Assembly (NCBI GenBank): GCA_938004375.1
Contig: CALKWH010000411.1
Location: 1-30,933, forward strand
DNA length: 30,933 bases
Origin: an uncultured Pseudomonadota bacterium
GTDB lineage: Bacteria; Myxococcota_A; Polyangia; HGW-17
Direction of reading: 5' to 3'
The first letter of the stretch is position 1. Each line of letters starts with the position of its first letter. A model generated the notes under the pieces. That model worked only from the letters and a program-made list of their open reading frames with translations. It had not been told where the DNA came from and did not search any database. Below, piece after piece: positions 22,358-30,300 of the stretch. Both the position numbers and the translations under genes were made by a program.

Positions 22358-23419
22358 ATGGAATGGACGAACACGCACGCCGTGCTGGCAGGAAAAGAGC
22401 TCGGCCCCGGTCTGCCCCCCTACGTCATCGCAGAGGTCGGCGCCAACCACAATGGCGACATGGGCCTGTGCCGCAGGCTCATCGACGAAGCCAAATCCTC
22501 CGGTGCCGATGCGGTAAAGTTCCAGTCTTGGACCGACAAGTCGCTCATCGCCAGAAGCGAGTACGAGCGGAACACGAGCTACTCCGACAAGAAGAAACAC
22601 TTTGGCAGCCTCGAGGAAATGGTTAAGGCATATCAACTGACCGAGGAGATGCATTTTCAGGCGGCCGAGTATTGCTCCAGGGTGGGCATCACGTTTTGCT
22701 CGAGTGCTTTCTCCGACGCCGAGGTCGACCTCCTCGACCGCATCGGGGTGCCCTTCCATAAGGTCGCCTCCATGGACATCAACAACCTGGACCTGATCGC
22801 GAAGATGGCGGCCTCGGGAAAACCGGTCCTGTTGTCGACGGGCATGAGCACGCTCGGTGAAATCGAGCGCGCGGTGGAGTACCTGCTCTCCTGCGGGAAC
22901 GCCCGAATCCTCTTGCTCCATTGCGTGTCGATATATCCGCCGCGGCCGGAGATCGTGAGGCTGCGGAACATCCCGATGTTGCGCGACACTTTCGCACTGC
23001 CGGTCGGGTTCAGTGATCACACCTTCGGGGTGGCCTGTGCCATTGGCGCAACCAGCTTGGGCGCCTGCTGCATCGAGAAACACTTCACGCTCGATAAGGA
23101 GATGGCAGGCTGGGACCATGCCATTTCAGCGGATCCATCCGAGATGCGGTTGCTGGTGGATGGCACGGCCGAGGTCGCGCTGAGCCTGGGAGACGCGCGT
23201 CGTATCGTGAGCCCGGATGAAATCGAGAAGGCGAAGAAGTTCCGTCGCTCCATCGTGGTCACCCGGGACCTGCCAGCGGGGCATGTGCTGACTCGCGAGG
23301 ACCTGGCCTTCAAACGCCCGGGTACCGGGATCGCGCCTGATCTGGTCGATTTTGTTGTGGGCCGGACCCTCAGGCGGAACTTGGGTGAAGACGATTTACT
23401 GTCCTGGGAGGAATTCTAA
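22358..23419 (+). CDS. neuB: NeuB/LegI-like nonulosonic acid synthase
   Basis: The 353-residue protein has the NeuB TIM barrel. It shows VIAEVGANHNGDMGLCRRLI (about 23-42), GADAVKFQSW, FCSSAFSDAEVDLLDRIGVP, ASMDINNLDLI, LLSTGMSTLGEIERA, HCVSIYPP, GFSDHTFGVACAIGA and the IEKHFTLDKEMAGWDHAISA block with the metal-binding histidines. The C-terminal SAF (antifreeze-like) domain starts near residue 295 (RSIVVTRDLPAGHVLTREDL). It would condense a 6-carbon amino sugar with phosphoenolpyruvate to give the 9-carbon acid. GGAAAGGTGA precedes the start at good distance, and it lies 7 bases after the previous gene. With LegB/LegC/PtmE present, the LegI role is more likely than sialic acid synthesis. Confidence 0.93.
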   Translation: MEWTNTHAVLAGKELGPGLPPYVIAEVGANHNGDMGLCRRLIDEAKSSGADAVKFQSWTDKSLIARSEYERNTSYSDKKKHFGSLEEMVKAYQLTEEMHFQAAEYCSRVGITFCSSAFSDAEVDLLDRIGVPFHKVASMDINNLDLIAKMAASGKPVLLSTGMSTLGEIERAVEYLLSCGNARILLLHCVSIYPPRPEIVRLRNIPMLRDTFALPVGFSDHTFGVACAIGATSLGACCIEKHFTLDKEMAGWDHAISADPSEMRLLVDGTAEVALSLGDARRIVSPDEIEKAKKFRRSIVVTRDLPAGHVLTREDLAFKRPGTGIAPDLVDFVVGRTLRRNLGEDDLLSWEEF

Positions 23420-23449
23420 AACCCTCGTCGCTCCCGAATCGAGACCATC

Positions 23450-24901
23450 GTGGGATTCTTCGCGCACCTTTCCAACTTGTCGAAAGTGGATCTCGTCTAC
23501 CACGGCAAAAATTATCTCGTGGGCGGATTCATGACTCAGGGGCTTGCATTCGTCTCAATCCCCATCCTGACGAGGCTTCTGGACCCGGACGATTACGGGG
23601 TTCTCAGCGTTTTCACGGCTTTCGTCGCGGTGTTTTCAATCCTGCTGGGGCTCAATTTCCACGGCGCGGTCAGCCGGAAATACTACGAAAAAGACGGGAC
23701 CTTCGGCCCGTTCCTGTTCACCTCCCACCAGTTCATACGACTGGCCGGCCTGGGAGGACTCCTTATTTTTGGATTCGTAGTCGCTCCACTTGGGGAATTT
23801 TTCGAAGTGCCATGGATCGTGGTACTCGCCGGACTCATGGTGTCCTATTTCACCATCACCTTCAACATCTACCTAGCCTATCTCCAGGCGAGCCTCCAGA
23901 GCCGACGGTACGCCTGGTTTTCGTTTGCTCAAGCCTTGGGCATTCTGGTTCTCGGTATCACGATGATCTTGTGCATGGACAACAATCGTTATCTCGGGAA
24001 AATCGCAGCACAGACGATCGTGGGCGCCTTCTTTGCTGTCCTGGCCTGGAGGCAACTACGCAAGGTCTGGACTCGCCAATGGGACTGGCGGTATGTCCGA
24101 TACGCACTGCAACTGGGGATTCCCCTGATCCCTCATACTTTGTCTACATTCATTCTGGCTAGCTCGGACAGGATAATAATCAACCAACTCGAGACTTCAT
24201 GGAAGACAGGTTTGTACTCGCTGGCCTATGCCGTTGGTTCGCTAATTCTAGTTTTCATCACGGCTGCAAATAATGCTTGGGTTCCCATCTTCTTCCAACA
24301 TCTCAATGCTGGAGAACATGCAAGCATCCAGAAAAAGAGTGACGCCTACGCGATTCTCGTCGTTACACTGGCCTTCCTGATTTCGCTGTTCTCCAAAGAA
24401 GTGGTAATGGTGTTAGCCAGCCCTGCATACTTTGAGGCGTTAGCTCTTGTGCCAGTCATAACACTGGGGTCTGTATTTATTTTTCTTTACCAAATGTGTG
24501 TGAACTACACCTTCTACCTCAAACGCAACATCTGGATCTCCGTGAATACGCTGATCTGTGGTAGTCTTAACATTGCGCTAAACTATTTGTTTATTCCGCG
24601 CCGTGGCTACCAAGCTGCAGCTTGGACAACGCTGGCAAGTTTTATTTTGTTATTCATTTTAAATTATATTACGGCCAGGAGGTTGATGGCGGGAAAGGTA
24701 ATGGGTTTTGTGTTCAAATTCGTCATTCTTATTCTATCAATATTGCTTTATGTTATATATTTTTCTTCTAATTCAAGTGATTTGGTGTGGTGGAAGGATT
24801 TTTGCATTCGAGTTTTATTTTTCATTTTGTTTTTAATTTTACTATTTATTATTTGGCGGAAAAATATTAGAAGCAACCGGAATAGTGGCGTAAATATCTA
24901 G
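23450..24901 (+). CDS. wzx: Wzx-type flippase (MOP superfamily)
   Basis: The 483-residue protein has about 12-14 transmembrane helices and the polysaccharide-transporter N-terminus: GGFMTQGLAFVSIPILTRLL (about 25-44) followed by DPDDYGVLSVFTAF. The middle contains the LGIPLIPHTLSTFILASSDR segment (about 222-241) typical of O-antigen flippases, and SLNIALNYLFIPRRGYQAAA lies further on. It would move the lipid-linked repeat unit across the inner membrane. The start is GTG 23450 with only a weak ribosome site; an in-frame ATG at 23531 is an alternative. The first half is GC-rich and the last third strongly AT-rich, an abrupt change within the gene. Its stop overlaps that of the convergent acyltransferase (CTAG, 24898-24901). 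Confidence 0.9.
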   Translation: MGFFAHLSNLSKVDLVYHGKNYLVGGFMTQGLAFVSIPILTRLLDPDDYGVLSVFTAFVAVFSILLGLNFHGAVSRKYYEKDGTFGPFLFTSHQFIRLAGLGGLLIFGFVVAPLGEFFEVPWIVVLAGLMVSYFTITFNIYLAYLQASLQSRRYAWFSFAQALGILVLGITMILCMDNNRYLGKIAAQTIVGAFFAVLAWRQLRKVWTRQWDWRYVRYALQLGIPLIPHTLSTFILASSDRIIINQLETSWKTGLYSLAYAVGSLILVFITAANNAWVPIFFQHLNAGEHASIQKKSDAYAILVVTLAFLISLFSKEVVMVLASPAYFEALALVPVITLGSVFIFLYQMCVNYTFYLKRNIWISVNTLICGSLNIALNYLFIPRRGYQAAAWTTLASFILLFILNYITARRLMAGKVMGFVFKFVILILSILLYVIYFSSNSSDLVWWKDFCIRVLFFILFLILLFIIWRKNIRSNRNSGVNI

Positions 24902-25422
24902 CGAGAAATGTAGCTCATCTTCTCTTTAAGCATGTTATACCGGTTTTTGTCTCGGTGGTTAAAAACTTTTGCGGGGTGGCCTCCAGCAATTGCACAAGCG
25001 GGAATATCAGAAACAACCACACTACCGGCCTGAATGATTGCTCCCTCACCAATTTCTACGCCTGGTAGGATCGTCACTCGCTGTCCGACCCAAACATTAT
25101 CATTAATTGTGGTCTTCTTTATAATATTAACTTCGTCGAAGGGAAGTTTGTCTCCTTCGTAATTGTGGTTCTGCGTGATTATTATGCAGTCGGGAGCAAA
25201 ATGAATATTGCTGCCGATAAAAACCTCTCCTTCTCCAATTATTTGCAGGCCATTGAAACTAACGTTGTCGCCAATTGAAGTATTTGAATTTACTGTTGTT
25301 TTGTTATTGACTCTTATATACGCGCCGCATGACTTTGCGGTCTGTCGCATTTTCAAGAGATAAAGTTTCATATGTTGCCTGTGAAGTATAATATGTGCTT
25401 TTGTAATTAAAGAGAAAAACAT
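24898..25422 (-). CDS. hexapeptide-repeat acyltransferase (maltose/WbbJ type)
   Basis: This 174-residue protein has a left-handed beta-helix. Hexapeptide turns run from about residue 40 (NNKTTVNSNTSIGDNVSFNG), followed by IGSNIHFAPDCIIITQNHNY, with the acetyl-CoA-site histidine and Asn, then TTINDNVWVGQRVTILPGVE and the C-terminal cap VVVSDIPACAIAGGHPAKVF. This is the fold of sugar O-acetyltransferases found in polysaccharide loci. The start at 25422 gives a short basic leader; ATG 25371 would also leave a complete beta-helix. It converges on the flippase with a 4-base overlap of stop codons and is AT-rich, like the 3' end of the flippase. It likely adds an acetyl group to a sugar of the repeat unit. 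Confidence 0.88.
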   Translation of the reverse strand: MFFSLITKAHIILHRQHMKLYLLKMRQTAKSCGAYIRVNNKTTVNSNTSIGDNVSFNGLQIIGEGEVFIGSNIHFAPDCIIITQNHNYEGDKLPFDEVNIIKKTTINDNVWVGQRVTILPGVEIGEGAIIQAGSVVVSDIPACAIAGGHPAKVFNHRDKNRYNMLKEKMSYISR

Positions 25423-25742
25423 GAGCCATTCTCGATTCGTGTGTTATGTAAATTAACTACTGATGTCATTACGGATGCATATCGTGACTGTATTGAGTTG
25501 ACATAACTTTCGTAAGAATGCATTTACCCGAGTTAAGAAGCAAGATATTTTTTGCGTTTTCAGTGAAGTGGGTGTGCATTCCAGTTATCATGAGGTGTTC
25601 CATTCCATCGGGAAAATATCTACTTGTTCGGCAAACGTGATGAGGAAGACTCAGATGCATGACTCGCGAGGTTATTGCACCTCTTCCGGCTACGCCGGCC
25701 TGCCGCAAATGCTGGGCAGTCAAGATCCGTGTATGAACCGCG
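25423..25742. other. AT-rich spacer without a recognisable gene
   Basis: I see no coding sequence of normal character here. A TTGACA hexamer at 25499-25504 has no good -10 partner. A small CCGGC-TAC-GCCGG hairpin lies at 25686-25698. Composition changes from AT-rich to mixed near 25680, just before the 21-base repeat array begins. Confidence 0.5.
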
Positions 25743-26057
25743 AAAAACGGTTTAATTTCCGGGGGTTTTGGTTTATTGGCACGCCAACGTGGATTGCGGG
25801 GAGCGCAGTTCGGTTTTGTTGTGGGCGGTGGGTGGGTATAAGCGGCCTGTAAGCGTTTTGTGGGAGGGGAAAACGGTTTTTTGTGGGCGCTCGGGGTTTA
25901 TTAAACGTGCGGATCGATTTTTTTGGCGGCCCGGATGGGTTTTGCGTGAGGGAAAACCGGTTTTTTTGTGGGCTGTGGGGATTTATAGGCATCGTTTTGG
26001 CAATTTATTTGAACCCAAATCGGGTTTTGTATGGGCGAAGAGGTTTTATAAGGAGAT
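25743..26057 (+). repeat. degenerate tandem array with 21-bp period, 15 units
   Basis: Cutting the plus strand into consecutive 21-base units from 25743 gives 15 units in register without a single insertion or deletion. Most units follow the pattern NAAACGGTTTTTTGTGGGC or a sister pattern CNNGGGGTTTATAAACGNGC. The two types occur as adjacent pairs starting at 25743, 25806, 25869, 25953 and 26016, that is at steps of 63, 63, 84 and 63 bases. T-runs of 3-7 recur near base 8 of each unit. The strand is rich in G and T. The array ends two bases before the stop codon of the minus-strand gene at 26059. Confidence 0.85.
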
Positions 26058-26058
26058 C

Positions 26059-26796
26059 TCAGGCCTCGGGAGTGGGCTCCGGAGCCGGGTCATCGGTGCG
26101 GTTGCGGCGGTAAGCAGCCGGCCCGAGGTGATTGAAACGGAAGTAGCGGGCTCGTTCGGGGATCAGGCCCGCACGGACGGCGGCGCGGCCGGCTTCGTTG
26201 AAATCGCGAATAATCACGTAGATTTTGCCGTCGAGAATGTCGATCTCGGCGGTGTCGTCGGTGGGTTTGACCTTGGCGTTGTTGGCATCGCCGAAGACGG
26301 TGACGAGGCGGGCGACGAGGGCGTCGGCCTCGGAGATGCGAGCGGCTACCGGGATCGCAGGGGAGAGCAGGCTTCCCTTGCTCTGGAGCAGGGTCTTGAG
26401 TTGGCGGATGGATTCGGCGAGCTCGGGGTCCTCGTCGGCGCGGGCCTCGTTGAGGGCGCGGGCGACGTCGGCGTCGATGCGGGCAAGGTGGGAGAACGCC
26501 GCGCGGACCTTGTACAGCCAGGTCCAGCCATCATCGATGGCGGCGTTACGGGTGTCCAGCGAGGCGCCCTTGGCGAGCACCGACTGGGAGCGGTCGTGGA
26601 TGAGCGTGCGGTGCTGCTCGAGCAGAGCGACGAATGTGGCGAGCTCGTCGGGCCCGAAGCCGAAGTCGGTCATCACATCGAGGAACTCCTGCCAGCGGGG
26701 GACCGTGTCTTGGCCCTCCTGCTGCACGGCCGTGGAGCCGTAGCGGGAGCCGATGAGGCGGTAACGGATGGCATCGTAAACGGACAGGGTTTTCAT
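26059..26796 (-). CDS. protein of unknown function, mostly helical
   Basis: The 245-residue protein is not one I recognise. It is rich in Ala, Glu, Asp and Arg and appears almost wholly alpha-helical. Notable segments are GSRYGSTAVQQEGQDTVPRW (about 16-35), a central IDDGWTWLYKVRAAFSHLAR (87-106), a predicted coiled helix ESIRQLKTLLQSKG, and the C-terminal NEAGRAAVRAGLIPERARYF followed by RFNHLG. The tail is RNRTDDPAPEPTPEA, acidic and Pro-rich. No signal peptide or membrane helix is seen, so it is probably cytoplasmic. A near-consensus promoter lies at 26939-26967, leaving a leader of about 135 bases; AGGAG is 11 bases before the ATG. The 21-bp array begins directly at its 3' end and continues in the same frame. 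Confidence 0.8.
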   Translation of the reverse strand: MKTLSVYDAIRYRLIGSRYGSTAVQQEGQDTVPRWQEFLDVMTDFGFGPDELATFVALLEQHRTLIHDRSQSVLAKGASLDTRNAAIDDGWTWLYKVRAAFSHLARIDADVARALNEARADEDPELAESIRQLKTLLQSKGSLLSPAIPVAARISEADALVARLVTVFGDANNAKVKPTDDTAEIDILDGKIYVIIRDFNEAGRAAVRAGLIPERARYFRFNHLGPAAYRRNRTDDPAPEPTPEA

Positions 26797-26938
26797 GTTC
26801 GTCGCTGCTCCTTTCTGAGAGCGTGGCAGGCGTGGTGCGCTACCGGGTTGTTCTCGGTTCGCGCGGCCCGTTGGTGGGCTTGCGCGGTGCCGTGATGTGG
26901 TGTGTTGCCCGTGTCGTCGGGACGGAACGGGTGGTCGC

Positions 26939-26967
26939 CCTATAGTACGGTACGGATCTTATGTCAA
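26939..26967 (-). promoter_or_regulatory. near-consensus sigma70 promoter of the unknown helical protein gene
   Basis: On the minus strand TTGACA (26962-26967), a 17-base spacer and TATAGG (26939-26944). The inferred leader to the start codon at 26796 is about 135 bases, long for this window. I see no known riboswitch in it. Confidence 0.65.
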
Positions 26968-27095
26968 CAGTAAATATGAGATCGTAGGAAATATGAGAAA
27001 GCGATTGATTATATTGACTGTATGTCGAATGGACCTGGTTTGTGGAGCGCAGATGACTGCCAGGTGTGGACGAGAGCCAGATTGGGTACACGGCC

Positions 27096-27300
27096 GCGGA
27101 GAGTTACTGCAGTCCATGTTGGGAAGGCCCCCGGCGGGGGCTGCGCCCCGGCCGGGAAGAAGATGCGGTCCCAGGTGACCGCAGTCCATATGGGATTGGG
27201 AATCCCCCGGCGATGCGACCGGTCTCCGGTAGCCCGGCCGGGGGGGGGAAGATGCTAAAGCAGAGCGCCCGACCGGCATCCGGTCGGCTCGCACTCCATA
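27096..27300 (-). repeat. composite palindromic repeat cluster, inverted orientation
   Basis: Read on the minus strand, the cluster contains a GGAGTGC/GCTCTGCT element with a nested CCGACCGG-ATG-CCGGTCGG hairpin (27256-27299), then a B module (CCCCCGGC/GCCGGGGG arms, 27204-27244). An A module follows (27163-27189), with TGCGGTC and GACCGCA arms, then a B module (27130-27156; CCCGGC/GCCGGG around GGGGC-TGC-GCCCC), and finally a damaged A copy (27096-27116). These are the families seen at 3.3, 6.2 and 7.5 kb, on the opposite strand. The span 26968-27324 contains no convincing gene. Confidence 0.88.
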
Positions 27301-27324
27301 TGGGAGAAAAATGTGGGGTGGGGG

Positions 27325-27352
27325 TTGATTTCGGACAGATGAGTCCTATTTT
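27325..27352 (+). promoter_or_regulatory. sigma70-type promoter of the giant lipoprotein
   Basis: TTGATT (27325-27330), a 16-base spacer and TATTTT (27347-27352), about 27 bases before the start codon at 27380. Confidence 0.5.
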
Positions 27353-27379
27353 AACGACACTGTGCTATGGAGGTGCGTC

Positions 27380-30300
27380 ATGCGGTACGCCTGGATTAGT
27401 TGGATGCTGGCGATGGTGGGAATTTTGGGCTGTGGCGAGGTGAAGGACCAGGTTGTGCCAGCGGCGACGGACCATGCGGGCGCAGCGCAGTGGAAGTCGC
27501 AGGTGCCGTGGCCGGCGGTCAGGGATGAGGCGGGGCTGGACGAGGTCGTGTGGGTGCCGACAAAGACGGGCGGTAGCGCGGCTCGTGTGGCTTTTGATGG
27601 AGAAAATTATCTTTCTGTTTGGCAGGATGCTCGGACAGGAGTCAGCAGCGTCTATGGAATGAGGTTCAGAGAAGACGGGACAGTACTTGACCCGATCGGC
27701 TTTCCAGTCAGCGTGCGTGCGACTTCAAGCACCTCTCCGGTGGTCAGTTTCAATGGACAAGATTTTCTGGTTGTTTGGCTGGACGCCCGCAATCAGGGTT
27801 CAGATGTTTATGGTGCACGAGTGAGTCGTGGCGGTGAAGTCATGGACCCGGATGGTATCGGTATTCAGACCCAAGGGTATCCGAAATACGGACCAACATT
27901 ATCTTCGAATGGGGTCGATTACATGGTCGCTTGGCGATATGTCCATCCCACTGATTTGGGATTGTACGTGATGCGGGTTTCAGCACAGGGCGTGCCCCTG
28001 GATCCGGTGGGAAATTTGGTATCGGCGGGCCAGAATTATTGGCCATACATTACTTGGGCTGGTACCCACTTTCTCATCACCTACAACGATCACAGAGTCG
28101 GGACGCATGTATCCGCTGCGAGGGTCGGACCAAATGCGACTGTTTTGGACCCCGGCGGTTTCCAGATGTCATGGTCGCTTCCTTACGAAGCTTTTACCGG
28201 GGTCGCAAGCGATGGAGTGAACAGCCTGGGTGTCTACTATTACTACCAGTACAATTTTGGCAACCAGATACGAGGCGTGCGAATTGATTCTGATGGCAAT
28301 TTATTGGAATCGTCCCACCTCCACCTTGGAGCGCCTTTCAAACCGGTGAACCAGGTTGTTCAAGAGCCCGGAGTTACCTTCGTCGATGGCAACTACCTCG
28401 TTGTCTACAACGACTACCGCAACGGTGCGGACCATGAGCTCTATCTCAACGCGGTGCTGCCCGACGGGACCGTGGTGCATCCGGGGGGCGTGCGGTTGCT
28501 GGAGGCGCCGGGGAACCAGATGCAGCCCAAGATCGCCGGCGGCAACGACACCGCGCTGGTGGTGTGGCAGGACTCGCGCCGCAACCTCAACGACGCGATG
28601 GCGATGCTGGTTACCTCGGACGGGACGCCCATCGGTGAGCCCTTCTACCTCAACGTCGCCGGGAACGCGCAGTACCGGCCCAAGGTGGCGGTGGGGGAGG
28701 CGGCCGACGGCAGCCCGCAGAAGCTGGTGCTGTGGCAGGACGAGCGCGGCGTCGATCTGGACCTGTACGCGGGGCGGCTGGACGAGGACGGGCAGTCGCT
28801 GGACGCGACGGCGGTGGCGGTGGCGGTGGTGCCCGGGACGCAGGCGCCCGGGGGCGTGGCGTGGTCGGGGGGGGCGTACTGGGTGACGTGGGAGGATCTG
28901 CGCGACGGGGACGCGGACGTGTACCTGGCGCGGGTGACGCCCGAGGGGGCCCTGGTGGACGCGGTGGGCGGCTTTGGGGCGGCCGGCGGCGTCGGGGACC
29001 AGGGGGCGCCTGCGGTGGCCGCCGACGGGGACGCCGGTGACGGCGTCGGGGGCGCGTGGGTGGCGTACACCGATGACGCCGGCGGCGAGAGCGCGGTGAA
29101 GCTGGTGAACGTCGCCGGTGACGGCAGCGTGGGCGCGCCGGTGGCGGTGTCGGACGCGGCGCGGCCGGGGTTCGCGCCCGCGGTGGCCCGCGGCGACGGC
29201 GGGGTGTTCGTTGCGTGGCACGGGTTCGACGGGCTCACGCAGCAGGTCGAGGGCGCGTTCGTGGCCGACGACGGCGCGATCCTGTGGGGACCGCAGGTGC
29301 TGTCGCCCTCGCAGAGCGTGCAACTTAGGCCCACGGTGGCGTGGGACGGCTCGGGGTTCCTGGTGGCCTGGGAGGACAACCGCGACCGCGTGTACAACGT
29401 GGTCGGCGTGGTGGTGAACGACGAGGGCGGCGTGAGCCCGGCGGTGGTGCTGGGGGCGGCCGAGCGCAACCAGTTCGGGCCGTCGGCGGCGTTCGACGGC
29501 GAGCGGTTCGTGGTGGTGTGGGAGGAGGCGACGGACACGGGGTCGGACGTGCGCGCGCAGCGGGTGGACGCGACCGGGGCGGTCGTGGACGCGCAGGCGG
29601 CGGTGATCACGCAGGGGGCCTCGCCCGAGCGGGCGCCGCAGGTGGTGGCCGACGGCCCGCGGCAGGTGACCGTGGTGTACTCGCGGCCGGTGGTGGAGCA
29701 TCCGTACGGGGCCTCGCGGGTGCGGGTGCGCCAGGTGGCGTACAACCGCGCGCCGGTGGCGTCGGTGCAGTCCATCGTGACCCTCGAGGACACGCCCGCG
29801 CCGGCCGACCTGGCGGCCTTCGACGCCGACGGCGACGCGCTGACCTACGCGGTCGTGACGCCGCCGGTCGCGGGGGTGCTGTCGGGCACGGCGCCCGCGC
29901 TGACGTACACGCCCGCGCCCGGCTTCGTGGGCGAGGATGCGTTCACCTGCCGCGTGAGCGACGGCTACGACACCGTCGAGCAGCCCGTGCGCGTGCTGGT
30001 GCTGGCGCAGGCCGAGCGTCCGGTGGCCCACGGGGACGCGGTGGAGACGCCCGAGGACACGCCCGTGGACGTGCGGCTGGTCGGGGATGTGGCCGCGGGG
30101 GCCCAGGCGGTGTTCACCATCGTGGACGCCCCCGCCCACGGCCTGTTCAAGGGCACGGCGCCCGACCTGCAGTACAACCCCGACGCCGACTGGCACGGGG
30201 AGGACTTCTTCACGTTCCGGGTGGGCGACGGCGTGCGCGAGTCGGATCTGGCGGTGGTGCGCCTGGTGGTGACGCCGGTGAACGACGCGCCGGTGGCGCT

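Noticed and set aside
25820..25870. G-quadruplex at the GGG runs in the array
   Set aside because: Three close GGG runs occur, but the fourth is more than 20 bases away, so the motif is not canonical.
25720..25992. Independent gene for a Pro-rich heptad-repeat protein
   Set aside because: No ribosome site or promoter is visible, and the open frame follows from a 21-base repeat; it is described as part of the array instead.
26993..27178. Small gene starting MRKRLIILT after GGA
   Set aside because: The frame runs straight into the palindromic repeat cluster and has no recognisable continuation; probably chance.
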